A DNA stretch of 64,000 bases. It comes from CAIOYC01 sp965277345. GTDB taxonomy: Bacteria; Pseudomonadota; Alphaproteobacteria; Caulobacterales; Caulobacteraceae. A program made the position numbers and the translations under genes. Location of the stretch: positions 682,001 to 746,000 of the forward strand of contig CBDICI010000004.1 in NCBI GenBank assembly GCA_965277345.1. The letters run 5' to 3'. How positions within the stretch are numbered: position 1 is the first letter of the stretch; each line of letters begins with the position of its first letter. The notes beneath the pieces were generated by a model. The model saw only the letters and a list, made by a program, of their open reading frames with translations, did no database searches and was not told the origin of the DNA. This document shows positions 39,527-48,914 of this stretch, piece by piece.

Positions 39527-39859
39527 TCAGTGCCCCTTGACGCCGGCGTCGCCGAGCCATTCGAGGATTTTCGACTTCGGCATGGCGCCGATGATGCGCG
39601 AGGCTTCCTTGCCGTCCTTGAACAGCATCATGGTGGGGATGCCGCGCACGCCGTACTTGCCCGGCGTCATCTGATTCTCGTCGATATTGATCTTGGCGAC
39701 CGTGACCTTGCCCGACAGCTCTTCGGAAATCTGGTCCAGCGCCGGGCCGATCTGCTTGCATGGACCGCACCATTCGGCCCAGAAATCCACCAGCACCGGA
39801 CCGGAGGCTTTCAGCACGTCGGCATCGAAGCTTTCGTCGGTGATCTTCACGGTCGACAT
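39527..39859 (-). CDS. trxA: Thioredoxin
   Basis: A 110-residue thioredoxin with active site WAEWCGPCKQIGP (Cys31, Cys34), SGPVLVDFWAEW before it, and GIPTMMLFKDGKE with the cis-proline. Cytoplasmic disulfide reductant. Read last in the minus-strand run from tsaE to addA, 183 bases after addA; a hairpin in that gap may separate transcripts. Confidence 0.97.
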   Translation of the reverse strand: MSTVKITDESFDADVLKASGPVLVDFWAEWCGPCKQIGPALDQISEELSGKVTVAKINIDENQMTPGKYGVRGIPTMMLFKDGKEASRIIGAMPKSKILEWLGDAGVKGH

Positions 39860-39969
39860 CTCAATCCTCCAGACCCCTGCTCGGGGGGCGGTCCCCGCGC
39901 GGATATCGCACGGGCGGCGATTCAGATCGTCAATGTAGTCGTATGGGGCGAGCGATCAACGCCCGGCCC

Positions 39970-40020
39970 CAGAGCCTGATCGTTTCGGAGGGACTGATCC
40001 GAAGCGCGAATCGGGCTCTG
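39970..40020. repeat. Palindromic element between trxA and addA
   Basis: CAGAGCC (39970-39976) pairs with GGCTCTG (40014-40020), and TTCGGA (39984-39989) with TCCGAA (39998-40003). The region 39860-40042 has no gene; this element could end the addBA transcript. Confidence 0.55.
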
Positions 40021-40042
40021 AACCCAAGGTGCGGACCCCGAT

Positions 40043-43000
40043 TCACGGCTCAATAGGCGCCGATCGGGGTCTGAGCTCGGCCAGGGTCTGGTCGATCAGG
40101 CATTCTGGAACCGGCATCAGTTTCGGCCCGTCGGTCCAGACCAGCGCCGCCTCTACCCGCCGGCCGGGATAAAGGGCGCGCAGCACGGCGACATAGACCG
40201 ACATCTGCACCCGATAGGCGCGGTCGGCGTCCTCGATCCGGTCCGGCACCGGGCGGTTGGTCTTGAAATCCACCACCAGCACGCGCTCGGGCGTGATCAC
40301 CATCCGGTCCATGCGGCCGGAGATGCGCAGATCGGGCGGCAGGTCCGGCGCGCCGCCGGCGATGGCGGCCTCGGCCACCGATCCCGGTCCGAACACCTCG
40401 GCGAAGCGGTCGTCCTCCAGCACGGCGAAGGCGGCGGCGGTCATCTCGGCCCGCTGATCGTCGGTCAGGTCGCGCGCCCTGGCGAGCAGCCTGGCGGCGC
40501 CGGCCCGGCGCTCGGCGGGCGGCAGGTCGGGCAGCACCTCCAGCAGCCTGTGGATCATCTCGCCGCGCCGGAAGCGGCCCAGCCCGCCGGTGGCGGCCAG
40601 GGGCGAGGGCGCGGGCCCGCGCTCCATCTCCGCCAGTTGCGAGGGGGCGGCATAGCGGGCCGAGGGCGGCTCCGCCGGCGGGTCTCGCCGCATCCAACCC
40701 GGCGCGGCGGGCGCGGCCGGGGCGGGCGCGGCCGGGGGGGCGGGCTGGGGATCGGCGCCGTAGCGCTCCGCCTCGCCCACTGGCCGCACGTGCGGCGCCA
40801 GTTCTGGCCGCGCGAACGCCGCCTTCACCCGCGCGTACCACGAGGCCGGGTCCGGCCCCTTGTCGGCGCTGCGGTTGCCGGGCAGGCGGCCGGCGACGAT
40901 CACCCGGTCCCGCGCCCGGGTCAGGGCCACATAGAGCAGGCGTAGCCCCTCCTGCGCCTGCCGCTCGGCCTCATAGGCGCGCGCGGCGGCGGAGGCGTCG
41001 CAATCGTCGGCCTTGCGCGGGGCGAACAGGAAGCCGCCCGCCTCGGTACGGAGCAGCGGCCCCTTGGGCGTCGGCGGCGCGCCGGCGGCCTCGGGCAGGA
41101 TGACGAAGGGCGCCTCCAGCCCCTTGGCGCCGTGCACGGTCATCACCCGCACCTCGCCGCGTCCGGCTTCGAGCTCGCGCTTCACCTCGATCTCGCTCAG
41201 CTCCAGGGCGGCGGCGAAGCGCTCCAGATCATAGACGCCGCGCCCCTCGGCCTTGAGCGCCTCGGCCAGCAGCTCGTCCAGCGCGTCCTCGGCCTCGCGG
41301 CCCAGTCGGGTCAGGAGGCGCTGGCGCATGGAGCGGCCCTCTTCGTCCAGATAGGACAGCAGCCGGCCGAGGAGGGCGAAGGGCGGCCGGGCGCTCGCCT
41401 GATCCCGCGCCCAGCCCAGCAGGCTCAAGGCCTCGCGCCACGCCGGCCGTTCATCCGCCCGCCGCCCGAGCGCGCTCCATAATGAGCCTTCGCGCTTCCA
41501 GGCCAGGTCGAACAGGCTGTCCTCGTCCAGCGAACAGAACGGGCTGCGCAGCACGGCCGCCAGCCGCAGGTCGTCGGAGGGGAACAGGCAAACCCGGATC
41601 AGGGCCAGGATGTCCTGAAAGACGATGTGGGCGGACAGCTTCAGCTTGTCGGCGCCGGCGACCGGGACCTGGATGGTCGGGTGCTTGAGGGCGCGGATGA
41701 CCTCTTCAAAAACGGCGTCGCGCTTTCTGACCAAGATGAGAACGTCCCCTGGCGTCGCGGGCCTTGGCAGCCTGGTGTCCTTGTCGATCACGGCGTCATG
41801 GGTGATGATGCGCTTGACCTCCCTGGCGACCTGCATGGCCAGCCGCTTGCGCGCACTCTCCGGCGGCTCGGCGTCCACCGGGTCCCAGGCGTCCGGCGGC
41901 TCGGACTTGACCTCCATCTCCAGCGGCCACAGATCGACCGCGCCAAAGCCGCCGGGCCTGCGCGCCACGTGCTCCACCACATCCTCGCCGCGGGGGGCCG
42001 GCACCGCCGCCCGCATGGTTGGATCGGCGAACACGGCATCGACAAAGCCGAGCACCTCGGGGGTGGAGCGCCAGCTCTCCACCAGGGAGGGGCCGATGAA
42101 CGGCCGCCCCGCCGCTTCCGCCCGCGTCTGGTAGACTTGGGTCTGGGCCAAGAGTTGTTCCGGCCGCGCGCCCTGGAAGGAATAGATCGACTGTTTCTCA
42201 TCGCCCACCGCGAACACGGTGCGGTCCAGCGGCCGGTCGGCGGCCAGGCCGGCGCCGGAGAAGAACTCGCCGGTCAACGCCTCCAGGATGGCCCACTGTT
42301 CGGGCGCCGTGTCCTGCGCCTCGTCCAGCAGCACATGGTCGATGCCGCCGTCGAGCTTGTAGAGCACCCAGGCGGCGCTGGCCCGCTGGGTCAGCAGTTC
42401 GTGGGCGCGGACGATCAGGTCGGCAAAATCCAGCGCGCCCCACGCCGCCTTCTCGCCCTCGTAGAACCCGGCATAGGCGGCGGCCAGCATCAGGGCGTGG
42501 ACGGTATCGACCGCCACCCGCGCGGAGCGGAGGCGTTGCGCGGCCAGCCGGCAGCGGGCCTGCTCCGCCACCAGCCAATCCTTGATCTCCGGGGCGATGG
42601 CCTTGGTCCCCAGCGTCTTCAGGGGCTCGCCGTCCTTGGTGGAGAACAGCCGCCACAGCGCCTCGAACGCGCCGCCCTCCGCCTCCGCCGGCGCCGCCAG
42701 CCCGCTGCCGAGGGCCTGATCGGTCGGGGCGGGGGACAGCATGAGCGCCTGCGCGGCGCGCCGCCAGGCCGGCCAGTCGCAGGCGCCGACGGCCTCGGCC
42801 TGGATCGCCTCCAGCGTGGTCGGCTCCGCGAAGCCACACGTCGCCCAGACCGCGGCGACCACCCCGCCCTCGGCTTCGGTCTTGGCGATATAGGCCTGGA
42901 TGGCGCGGCGCTCGATCTCGAAGGTCTTAAGCAGCGCCTCGAAGCCCGCGAGGTCGAGCTCCACCGCGAAATGATCATAGGCAGCCGCCACCGCGTGGTC

Positions 43001-43489
43001 CGGCCGGGCCATGGCCAGCTCGGCCAGGCGCTCGCGCGCGCTGGCGGAGACCGCCGCGGCCTGGGCGTCGTCCAGAACGGTGAAGCCCGGCGCCACGCCG
43101 GCCTCCAGCGGGAAGCGCCGCAACAGGGCCTCGCAGAAGGCGTGCAGGGTCTGGATCTTCAGCCCCCCCGGGGTCTCCAGCGCCTTGGCGAACAGCACCC
43201 GGGCGCGGGACAGATCGCCGGTATCCGCTTCGCCGATCTCCAGAAGGTCGCGGCGCAGCCTGTCGTCGTCCGCCACCGCCCAGTGACCGAGCTTGTCGAA
43301 CAGGCGGGTCTGCATCTCCGCCGCCGCCGCCTTGGTGTAGGTGACGCACAGGATGGCCTGCGGATCGACCCGTCGCAGCAGCAGCCGCGCCACCCGGTCC
43401 ACCAGGGTCGAGGTCTTGCCCGATCCCGCATTGGCGGTGACGAAGGCCGAGGTCTCCGGATCGGCCGCGGCCTTCTGGGCGGCGCTCAT
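40043..43489 (-). CDS. addA: ATP-dependent helicase/nuclease subunit AddA
   Basis: A 1148-residue UvrD-type helicase with a C-terminal RecB-family nuclease, the motor of the AddAB double-strand-break end-resection enzyme. Walker A TANAGSGKTSTLVDRVARLL, motif II DEAQDTAPEQWAI, motif V TVHGAKGLEAPFVILPEA, and the nuclease VLVVDFKTNRPVPDR near residue 1080. A proline/alanine-rich linker about 60 residues long precedes the nuclease domain. Its ATG overlaps the addB stop by four bases. Confidence 0.96.
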   Translation of the reverse strand: MSAAQKAAADPETSAFVTANAGSGKTSTLVDRVARLLLRRVDPQAILCVTYTKAAAAEMQTRLFDKLGHWAVADDDRLRRDLLEIGEADTGDLSRARVLFAKALETPGGLKIQTLHAFCEALLRRFPLEAGVAPGFTVLDDAQAAAVSASARERLAELAMARPDHAVAAAYDHFAVELDLAGFEALLKTFEIERRAIQAYIAKTEAEGGVVAAVWATCGFAEPTTLEAIQAEAVGACDWPAWRRAAQALMLSPAPTDQALGSGLAAPAEAEGGAFEALWRLFSTKDGEPLKTLGTKAIAPEIKDWLVAEQARCRLAAQRLRSARVAVDTVHALMLAAAYAGFYEGEKAAWGALDFADLIVRAHELLTQRASAAWVLYKLDGGIDHVLLDEAQDTAPEQWAILEALTGEFFSGAGLAADRPLDRTVFAVGDEKQSIYSFQGARPEQLLAQTQVYQTRAEAAGRPFIGPSLVESWRSTPEVLGFVDAVFADPTMRAAVPAPRGEDVVEHVARRPGGFGAVDLWPLEMEVKSEPPDAWDPVDAEPPESARKRLAMQVAREVKRIITHDAVIDKDTRLPRPATPGDVLILVRKRDAVFEEVIRALKHPTIQVPVAGADKLKLSAHIVFQDILALIRVCLFPSDDLRLAAVLRSPFCSLDEDSLFDLAWKREGSLWSALGRRADERPAWREALSLLGWARDQASARPPFALLGRLLSYLDEEGRSMRQRLLTRLGREAEDALDELLAEALKAEGRGVYDLERFAAALELSEIEVKRELEAGRGEVRVMTVHGAKGLEAPFVILPEAAGAPPTPKGPLLRTEAGGFLFAPRKADDCDASAAARAYEAERQAQEGLRLLYVALTRARDRVIVAGRLPGNRSADKGPDPASWYARVKAAFARPELAPHVRPVGEAERYGADPQPAPPAAPAPAAPAAPGWMRRDPPAEPPSARYAAPSQLAEMERGPAPSPLAATGGLGRFRRGEMIHRLLEVLPDLPPAERRAGAARLLARARDLTDDQRAEMTAAAFAVLEDDRFAEVFGPGSVAEAAIAGGAPDLPPDLRISGRMDRMVITPERVLVVDFKTNRPVPDRIEDADRAYRVQMSVYVAVLRALYPGRRVEAALVWTDGPKLMPVPECLIDQTLAELRPRSAPIEP

Positions 43490-46400
43490 TCGCCGGCCTC
43501 ATCCGCCGCGCCGGCGACGTGCCATTCGAACACGCGCGCCAGATGGTCGTAGTCGCTGGTCCCCCGGTCGCTGATGAACTGCGGCGCGGCCCAGGATCGA
43601 TAGGGCTGGGCCGGGTCCGAAAAGCGCCTTACGCGCGACGCCAGCCCGGCCAGGGCCGTCTCCGCCTCGGTGCGGGTGGTGGACGCCTTCAGCGGGTTGA
43701 TCACCTCGCCCGGCACGCGCCGCCCGGTGACGCGCACATAGAGCAGTTCGCCGGGCTCCGCCGGGCCGGCTTCGGTGAAGCCGCCGTGCATCAGGATGGC
43801 GGCGGTGAGGGTGAGCTGGGGCGAAAGGCCGGTCTCGATCTGTTTCCTCGTCGCCGCGCCGCCGGTCTTGAAGTCCAGCACGTGGGCGAAACCGTCCTCC
43901 AGCTCGACCCGGTCCGCCTTGGCGGTCACGGTGAAGGTGCGGCCGTCCACCGGCAACGGCAGGGCGCCCTGCCGTTCGATGATGAAGCGCCGGCCGGGCC
44001 TGCGCCGCTCCGTCTCGAACGACGCCGCCCACGCCGCCAGACGCCGGGCCAGCGCCCGCTCGCGCGCCATGGCCGGCTCGCCGACGCCCGCCCTGCGCAG
44101 CTCCTCGATCAGCCGCCGCTCGAACAGGTCCGCCGCCTCGCTGGGCGCGCCGCCCTCGTGCGCCTCGGCGAAGGCCTGGAAGGCGGCGTGAATGGCGGTG
44201 CCCCGCGCGCGGGCGTCCATGGGCATGTCGGGCGGGTCGAGGGCGCGCAGCTTGAGGATTTCGCGGGCATAGATGGCGTAGGGATCGCGCACCCAGGTCT
44301 CGATCCGGGTCACCGGCAGAGCGTCGGGCCGCGCCTCCAGCGGCGGCGTCGGCGCGGGACGCGGGGCGGGCGCCAGTTCGGCCGGACGGGGATCGAGCGG
44401 CGCGTCCAGGGCGCGGCCCCAGGCCAGGAGGTCGGGGCGTGAGGCGATGCTGACCGGGGCCTCCGTTGTATTCGCCCCCCGCGCCAGGGTCTGCAGCCGC
44501 CACAGCCAGCGCGAACGCACCGTGGGCTGACCCCCGCGGCGTTCGATGCTCACCAGCATAACCTCGGGCGCGCAGGCCGCCTGGGCGAAGTCGTGGGCGG
44601 CAAGGCCGATGCGCCGCTCGGGCGGCGGTAGGCCCAGCGTCTGGCGCATGGGGCGCGAAAAGAACGGGTCCTGTGGCGGCAGGCGCGGCCACACCCCCTC
44701 CTCCAGCCCGGCGACGATCAGCAGGTCCGCCCGCACCAGCCGCGCCTCGATGGCGCCGAGGATCGACAGGCGCGGATGCAGCGCACCGCCCGGCCGCACG
44801 GTCTGCGATCCAAGAAGGTCCTGCACCAGATCGGCGAAGGCGCGGGCGGTGAGGGACGGCAGGATCGCCGCGTGCTCGATCAGGTCGGCGATCAGGCCCG
44901 ACGCCGCCTCGCCCGCCTGGCCGTTCCAGGCGCCCGGCGCCAGCGCCTCGACCACCCGCGCCAGCGCCTCGGCGGCGGTCGTGGGCGGGGCGGCCCCTTC
45001 GGTGAACGACTCGACCAGCGGCGCCGTGGCGTCCTGCACCCGCGCCGCCAGGGCGACGGCGTCGTCGAACCGGGCGGGATCGGTCTCATCGTCGCGGTCG
45101 CGGCGCTGCTCCAGCCGGGCGGTCAGGCCGGGCCATCCACGGGGACGCGGCCCGCGCAGGCCATAGCGTTCCAGCGTGCGGAGCGCCGCCCCATGGTTCG
45201 CGGCCAGTGTCGCCAGCGGGTGTTTCAACAGAGCCAGCAGGATCGGCGGATCGAACCCCTCGGCGGCGGCGCGGGCGATCAGGCCGATCAGCCGGCCCAC
45301 CGGCGTCTCGGCCAGCGGCCGGCCGGCGGAGCTGTCCGCCTCGATCCGCCAGCGGGCCAGCCGGGCCGAGACCCGCCGCGCCAATGCCTGGTCGGGCGTC
45401 ACCAGCGCGCAGGTCCGCCCGGGCGTCTCCAGCGCCTCGCGCATGGCCAGGGCGATGACAGCGGCGGCCTCCTCCTCCGCCCGCGCCGAGATCAGGGTCA
45501 GGCCGGACAGGCCGGTGGCGATGGGGTCGGGCCCGCCCTCGGCCTCAGCCCGCAGGTTGGCGATCTGCACGCGCCAGTCCTTGGTCGCCTCGGCGGGGCG
45601 GAGCGCTTCATTGACCACACGGCGCCGGTCGCGGCCCTTCGCCGTCTCGGCGGGCGTCTCTATTGTCGGCCAGGGACGCACGGCGCCACGGTCGATCCCC
45701 GCAACGGACAGCAGACGATGCAGGGCGCCCTGCGGGTGATCGTCCCCGACCTCGGCCCAGGCGCTCTGCGCCAGCTCGCGATCCAGACCGGGCAAGACCA
45801 CCAGCCCCTGCGGCGCCGCGGCGATCACGCTGAGCAGTCGCGCGGAGGCGGGAACCGATCCGGTTGAGCCCGCGGCGATCAAAGGGCGGCCCGGCGGCTC
45901 ATCGCGCCATCGCTCCGCCAGAGCGTTGAGCAGCGCGGCGCGGCGTGGCGCGACGTCCATAAGCCCGAGCGCCTCCAGGCGCTGGGGCCAGAGTTGGGTG
46001 GCGACGCGGAGCGCGGCGGCCGAGACCTTCCAATGCTCGGCGAACTCCCCCTGCAGCAGCCCGGCGGGGTCCGCCGGCAGAACGGCCTCCTCGATCGCGG
46101 CGGCGTCGAGAAAGGCGGCGAGGGCGTCGGCCAGTTGCAGCGCCCCCTGCCCTTCGAGGGCCGGAGCGAAGCCTTCGCGGTGGTCGAGGACCAGGCGGGC
46201 CAGCTCGAACCGCCGGCGCATGGGGCTGACGGCGGGCGGCAGGTCCAGCGCCAGGTCGCCCGGCTCGAAGGGCGGCTCGCCCTCCTCCAGGTCGCCGATG
46301 GCCAGAATCTGCGGCAGCAGCACCGCGCGGCCGCCCGCCGCGCCGACGAAGGCCTCGGCCAGGGCGCGGGCGCCGCGTCGGGTGGGGATCAGCACCACGG

Positions 46401-46539
46401 CCTGCGACAGGGCGACCGGATTGTCGCCGGCCAGGGTCTGGAACAGGACGCGGGCGAGGTCGGTCAGGAAGGGCCGGTGCGCGTTGATCGAATACCAGCG
46501 CGGACCCGGCCGCTCGAAGATCGACGCGGCGCCAGTCAT
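43486..46539 (-). CDS. addB: Double-strand break repair nuclease subunit AddB (alphaproteobacterial type)
   Basis: A 1017-residue partner of AddA. It begins GPRWYSINAHRPFLTDLARV, the alphaproteobacterial AddB pattern, has no Walker A, and ends in a RecB-type nuclease (ADRVELEDGFAHVLDFKTGG). In such AddB proteins the inactive helicase fold reads recombination hotspots or aids end binding. Stop overlaps addA (ATGA); its start overlaps the murU stop, so the cluster is translationally coupled. Confidence 0.95.
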   Translation of the reverse strand: MTGAASIFERPGPRWYSINAHRPFLTDLARVLFQTLAGDNPVALSQAVVLIPTRRGARALAEAFVGAAGGRAVLLPQILAIGDLEEGEPPFEPGDLALDLPPAVSPMRRRFELARLVLDHREGFAPALEGQGALQLADALAAFLDAAAIEEAVLPADPAGLLQGEFAEHWKVSAAALRVATQLWPQRLEALGLMDVAPRRAALLNALAERWRDEPPGRPLIAAGSTGSVPASARLLSVIAAAPQGLVVLPGLDRELAQSAWAEVGDDHPQGALHRLLSVAGIDRGAVRPWPTIETPAETAKGRDRRRVVNEALRPAEATKDWRVQIANLRAEAEGGPDPIATGLSGLTLISARAEEEAAAVIALAMREALETPGRTCALVTPDQALARRVSARLARWRIEADSSAGRPLAETPVGRLIGLIARAAAEGFDPPILLALLKHPLATLAANHGAALRTLERYGLRGPRPRGWPGLTARLEQRRDRDDETDPARFDDAVALAARVQDATAPLVESFTEGAAPPTTAAEALARVVEALAPGAWNGQAGEAASGLIADLIEHAAILPSLTARAFADLVQDLLGSQTVRPGGALHPRLSILGAIEARLVRADLLIVAGLEEGVWPRLPPQDPFFSRPMRQTLGLPPPERRIGLAAHDFAQAACAPEVMLVSIERRGGQPTVRSRWLWRLQTLARGANTTEAPVSIASRPDLLAWGRALDAPLDPRPAELAPAPRPAPTPPLEARPDALPVTRIETWVRDPYAIYAREILKLRALDPPDMPMDARARGTAIHAAFQAFAEAHEGGAPSEAADLFERRLIEELRRAGVGEPAMARERALARRLAAWAASFETERRRPGRRFIIERQGALPLPVDGRTFTVTAKADRVELEDGFAHVLDFKTGGAATRKQIETGLSPQLTLTAAILMHGGFTEAGPAEPGELLYVRVTGRRVPGEVINPLKASTTRTEAETALAGLASRVRRFSDPAQPYRSWAAPQFISDRGTSDYDHLARVFEWHVAGAADEAGE

Positions 46540-47273
46540 GGCGCCAGCCGCGCCTCGGCGACCTCAAGGGCCTGCGGGTCCCCCACGTGCATCCAGTCGC
46601 CCTGCATCAGATGACCCTGCAACCGGCCCCGCTCGGCCCAGCCGGCCCACAGCGGGAACAGGCCGAACTCGGCCTCCGCATGGTCATAGATCGGGCGCGG
46701 ATCGACGATGTGGACGCCCATATAGTTGAGCGGCGCGGAGGGAGCGCCGCTGACCCGCCGCGGGACGAGCGACCCGGCCTGGTCCATGAAGAAGTCGCCC
46801 GGCCCGTCGAAGCCGGAGGTGCGCTCCATCCCCGCCAGCATCAGCCGGGCCGCCATGCGCGCCGGATCATAGGCGGCACAGAGGTCATGGATCGCCCGTG
46901 CGGGCGGCTCGACGTCCTCGCGCCACACGCTGTCGATATTGGCCACCAGGATCGGGCCTTCGCCCAGATGCGCGCGGGCGAATCTGATCCCGCCGCCGGT
47001 CTCCAGCGGCCGGGGATGGGCGCGCTCGTCGGAAATCTCGATCGCCGGGCCACGGGTGCGGCGGCGAAGGTGAGCGATAAGCCGATCGGCGAAGGCGTGG
47101 ACATTGACCACCGCCCGCGCCGCCCCCGCCTCCGCCAGGCGGTCCAGCATGTGGTCGATCAGGGCCTGGCCGCCCACCGGCACCAGCGCCTTCGGCCGGT
47201 CGTCGGTCAGCGGGCGCATCCGCGTGCCGAGCCCCGCCGCCAGCACCATGGCCGTTTGCGGAACCGTGCTCAT
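46536..47273 (-). CDS. murU: N-acetylmuramate alpha-1-phosphate uridylyltransferase (MurU)
   Basis: A 245-residue sugar nucleotidyltransferase: the NTP loop is AAGLGTRMRPLTDDRPKALVPV, then VNVHAFADRLIAHL, ETGGGIRFARAHLG and MQGDWMHVGDP. With AmgK it converts recovered MurNAc to UDP-MurNAc, bypassing MurA and so giving some fosfomycin tolerance in organisms with this route. The identity is strong because of the adjacent kinase. Start overlaps the amgK stop as ATGA. Confidence 0.9.
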   Translation of the reverse strand: MSTVPQTAMVLAAGLGTRMRPLTDDRPKALVPVGGQALIDHMLDRLAEAGAARAVVNVHAFADRLIAHLRRRTRGPAIEISDERAHPRPLETGGGIRFARAHLGEGPILVANIDSVWREDVEPPARAIHDLCAAYDPARMAARLMLAGMERTSGFDGPGDFFMDQAGSLVPRRVSGAPSAPLNYMGVHIVDPRPIYDHAEAEFGLFPLWAGWAERGRLQGHLMQGDWMHVGDPQALEVAEARLAP

Positions 47274-48400
47274 CCCCGCCCGGACCTCGGCCGCGTCTCT
47301 ACCGGAATCCAGCGGTCGAACCAGGCCTTCAACCGCGCGAGGTCGGGGTGGGCCAGGTTGCGCTCCAGATAGCCCCAGGTGCGCGGCATGAAGTCGATAT
47401 AGCGGCGCTTGCCGAAGGCGACCACCTGGCGGGCGAAGATCGGCCCCAGAATCCGCGCGGCGTTCAGCGTCGCCAGCCCTCGATAATCGGCCAGGAAGGC
47501 GCGGCGGTCCACGCCCGGGCGGGCGGCGAGATAACGCTCCAGCATGGCGACCTCCAGCTCCGGCGCCACGTCGCGCCGGGCGTCCTGCAGCAGGTGCAGC
47601 AGGTCCCAGCTCGGGTGGGCGCGCACCGCGTCCTGGAAGTCCAGCAGGCCGACCCGCGCCAGTCCCCGCCGTTCCGGCAGCCAGATCAGGTTCTCCGCAT
47701 GGAAATCGCGGTGGGCGAAGACGCCGGCCTCCGCCTCGGCGCGGCGTCGGATCGGCGCCGCCAGCCGGTCCCATTCGGCCGCCGCTTCCGCCGGCAAGGG
47801 CGGCAGGCCGGCATATTTCGGCCACCACTCCAGGAACATCTCCGTATAGGTGCGCAGCGCCAGATCGTCGTAGGTGGCGACCGGCCAGCGCGCGCCGGGG
47901 GTTTCCAGGACCGCGGGCGGCGGTTCGGCGTGCAACGCCGCCAGCAGGTCCACCGCCGCCTCGTAAAGCGGCAGAGGGTCCTGGCCGCGCTCGATCAGGC
48001 GGGCGTAGAGGTCATCGCCGAGGTCCTCCAGCACCGCAAAGCCCTGCGCCGCGTCGAAGGCCTCGACCTTGGGCGCCGACAGGCCGCGCGCGCGCAGATA
48101 GGCCGCCACGGCGGCGAAAGCGTCCACCCGGCCCCCGGCCAGCCGGGTCAGCGCATTATAGCCCATGGCGCGGCGCTCGGCCGGGGTCGCCTCCGGCGGC
48201 GCGACGGCGGTCTCCAGCGCGGGCGGCTGGTCCATGAACACGCGGGTGGCGCCGCCCGGCAGATGCAGGCGCTCATAGGCTCGGGTGGAGGCGTCGCCGC
48301 CCATGGCCTCGCGGCGGGCGGCGCCGAGGCCGGTTCGCGCCAGGAAGGCGATCCGGAGCGCCTCGCGATCGTCCGCCGCCGGGGTGTCACTCGCCGCCAA
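47270..48400 (-). CDS. amgK: Anomeric N-acetylmuramate/N-acetylglucosamine kinase (AmgK)
   Basis: A 376-residue aminoglycoside-phosphotransferase-fold kinase, which adds phosphate to C1 of MurNAc or GlcNAc. Catalytic loop HRDFHAENLIWL and metal-binding LLDFQDAVRAHPSWDL are intact, and FAKRRYIDF-like late helices (FGKRRYIDFMPRTWGYLE) match AmgK. No ATG fits near the beginning; TTG at 48400 (GGGAT upstream) or TTG at 48427 are candidates. It overlaps tsaE by 14 bases or more. Substrate by homology and by the murU neighbour. Confidence 0.9.
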   Translation of the reverse strand: MAASDTPAADDREALRIAFLARTGLGAARREAMGGDASTRAYERLHLPGGATRVFMDQPPALETAVAPPEATPAERRAMGYNALTRLAGGRVDAFAAVAAYLRARGLSAPKVEAFDAAQGFAVLEDLGDDLYARLIERGQDPLPLYEAAVDLLAALHAEPPPAVLETPGARWPVATYDDLALRTYTEMFLEWWPKYAGLPPLPAEAAAEWDRLAAPIRRRAEAEAGVFAHRDFHAENLIWLPERRGLARVGLLDFQDAVRAHPSWDLLHLLQDARRDVAPELEVAMLERYLAARPGVDRRAFLADYRGLATLNAARILGPIFARQVVAFGKRRYIDFMPRTWGYLERNLAHPDLARLKAWFDRWIPVETRPRSGRG

Positions 48401-48845
48401 ATCGATCCCGTCCGCTGAAGGTCCCAAGGCCCTGGAGCCGCGCCACGCGCGCGTCTTCCGACTGGCCCGGTTCCAGGTGAATGTCCAGCCTGTCCGGCGG
48501 CAGGGCGCCCTCCAGCCGTTCGGGCCATTCGATCACCGCGGCCCCCGTGTGCAGGGCGTCGTCAAGGCCGAGTTCGATCACGTCGTCGGCGGACTTGAGT
48601 CGATAGAGATCGAAATGGTCGATAGGGAAGTCACCGCCCGTATAGCTTTGCACCAGGGTAAAGGTGGGGCTCGGAACCTCCGCCTCCGCCCCGGCCAGCG
48701 CCCTGATCAGCGCCCGCGCCAAGGTGGATTTGCCGGCGCCGAGGGGGCCGTACAGGCACACCGCCTCGCCCCTGCGCAAGCGCGCGGCCACCTGACGGCC
48801 GAGCCGCTCGGTGGCGGCCTGATCGGGCAAGGGCAGGACCATCAT
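48387..48845 (-). CDS. tsaE: tRNA threonylcarbamoyladenosine synthesis ATPase TsaE
   Basis: A 152-residue ATPase needed with TsaB and TsaD for t6A at position 37 of ANN-decoding tRNAs. Walker A is LYGPLGAGKSTLARALIRAL, then PSPTFTLVQSYTGGDFPIDH and FDLYRL, and VIEWPERL. It heads the minus-strand run tsaE-amgK-murU-addB-addA. Ahead of it lies the CRISPR remnant. Confidence 0.95.
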   Translation of the reverse strand: MMVLPLPDQAATERLGRQVAARLRRGEAVCLYGPLGAGKSTLARALIRALAGAEAEVPSPTFTLVQSYTGGDFPIDHFDLYRLKSADDVIELGLDDALHTGAAVIEWPERLEGALPPDRLDIHLEPGQSEDARVARLQGLGTFSGRDRFGGE

Positions 48846-48914
48846 CAGCCGGTATTAGGCGATGGCCGCGCCTCTGCCTATGCCGTCGGCGTCCAGGACG
48901 ACGGTCGCATCGGG

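Noticed and set aside
48846..48914. A fourth CRISPR repeat at the next 74-base step
   Set aside because: No AAAGCCCG-like core or repeat-end sequence is found at the expected place; the array cannot be followed beyond 48915.
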